Translations under genes and position numbers: made by a program
Notes under the pieces: model-generated
Told to the model about the DNA's origin: nothing
The model's input: the letters and a program-made list of their open reading frames with translations, nothing else
Database searches by the model: none
Part shown: in pieces, positions 6,508-6,699 of the stretch
Numbering within the stretch: position 1 is the stretch's first letter
Layout: each line of letters begins with the position of its first letter
Assembly: GCA_025924845.1 (NCBI GenBank)
Contig: JAICHN010000290.1
Span: 1 to 6,699 of the forward strand
Length of the DNA: 6,699 nt
Direction: 5' to 3'
From: Chloroflexota bacterium
GTDB lineage: Bacteria; Chloroflexota; UBA5177; JANWHV01

Positions 6508-6699
6508 GCTGCCCGTCTCCGCGGCGTTTGGACGGCCGGTCCACACGTCTCCGGGGATAGCCACGTTTACCCTGGGCAGCGTCGAAGCGCATCACGCTCC
6601 CTCCACGGAGAGGGTGCCCGCGGGGTGAGGACCGCGGGCCCCCACTCCGTTTCCACGTACCCGCCGCGCCCAGGCGCACCCCATTCGGCCCCCACTCAC
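6508..6699. other. Right-end non-coding stretch
   Basis: Apart from the paired hairpins at 6599-6639 this stretch shows no frame with a start, ribosome-binding site and family motif. The last 60 bases are C-rich and resemble no tRNA, rRNA or common structured RNA that I can identify. Confidence 0.4.
6599..6639. repeat. Two adjacent hairpins, REP-like element
   Basis: CCCTC (6599-6603) pairs with GAGGG (6610-6614) over a six-base loop. One base later GCCCGCGG (6616-6623) pairs perfectly with CCGCGGGC (6632-6639) over an eight-base loop containing GGTGAGG. The wording GGAGAGGG...GGGGTGAGG is of the kind found in interspersed palindromic repeats of many high-GC bacteria. A second copy is not present in this window, so repetitiveness is inferred. 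Confidence 0.45.

Noticed and set aside
5987..6679. 230-codon minus-strand open frame over the right end
   Set aside because: It overlaps the end of the membrane-protein gene, its product is Arg/Gly/Pro-rich with no motif, and no ribosome-binding site was seen. Long open frames arise by GC bias.

Overview
The window is high-GC bacterial DNA with tightly packed genes. It carries two divergently transcribed gene clusters and a roughly 500-base right end that is mostly non-coding. Base composition, TTG starts, the GT-C-like membrane protein and the GGAGAGGG/GGGGTGAGG repeat-like hairpins would fit a Chloroflexota-type genome. No marker gene proves this, so the taxonomic guess is weak.

Left cluster (minus strand, read from about 3778 down to 1): a cytoplasmic hybrid kinase (receiver, then HisKA, then HATPase), a HAD-superfamily protein started by TTG, an isocitrate/isopropylmalate dehydrogenase-family enzyme, and a FucP-like major facilitator permease that runs off the left edge. 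Gaps are only 3, 19 and 12 bases, so this looks like one transcription unit. It couples a signalling protein to two enzymes of uncertain substrate and a probable sugar or organic-solute permease.

Centre (about 3740-3810): a short divergent control region with a TATAAC-like -10 on the minus strand, a perfect 10-base palindrome and a strong AAGGAG ribosome-binding site for the rightward cluster.

Right cluster (plus strand, 3811-6185): a membrane-anchored YkuE-like metallophosphoesterase, overlapping by ATGA with a polytopic membrane protein that resembles GT-C glycosyltransferases. The pair suggests envelope glycan or lipid-phosphate metabolism, but the substrate is unknown.

Right end (6186-6699): no recognisable family gene. 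It holds one small candidate ORF (6299-6499) with a good Shine-Dalgarno sequence, whose stop codon sits in the loop of a GC-rich hairpin. Beyond it lies a pair of adjacent hairpins that look like an interspersed REP-type repeat. I found no clear new multi-gene system. The most unusual points are the HAD protein lacking the usual second motif-I aspartate, the short dehydrogenase carrying type II IDH-like active-site motifs, and the small ORF with its hairpin.
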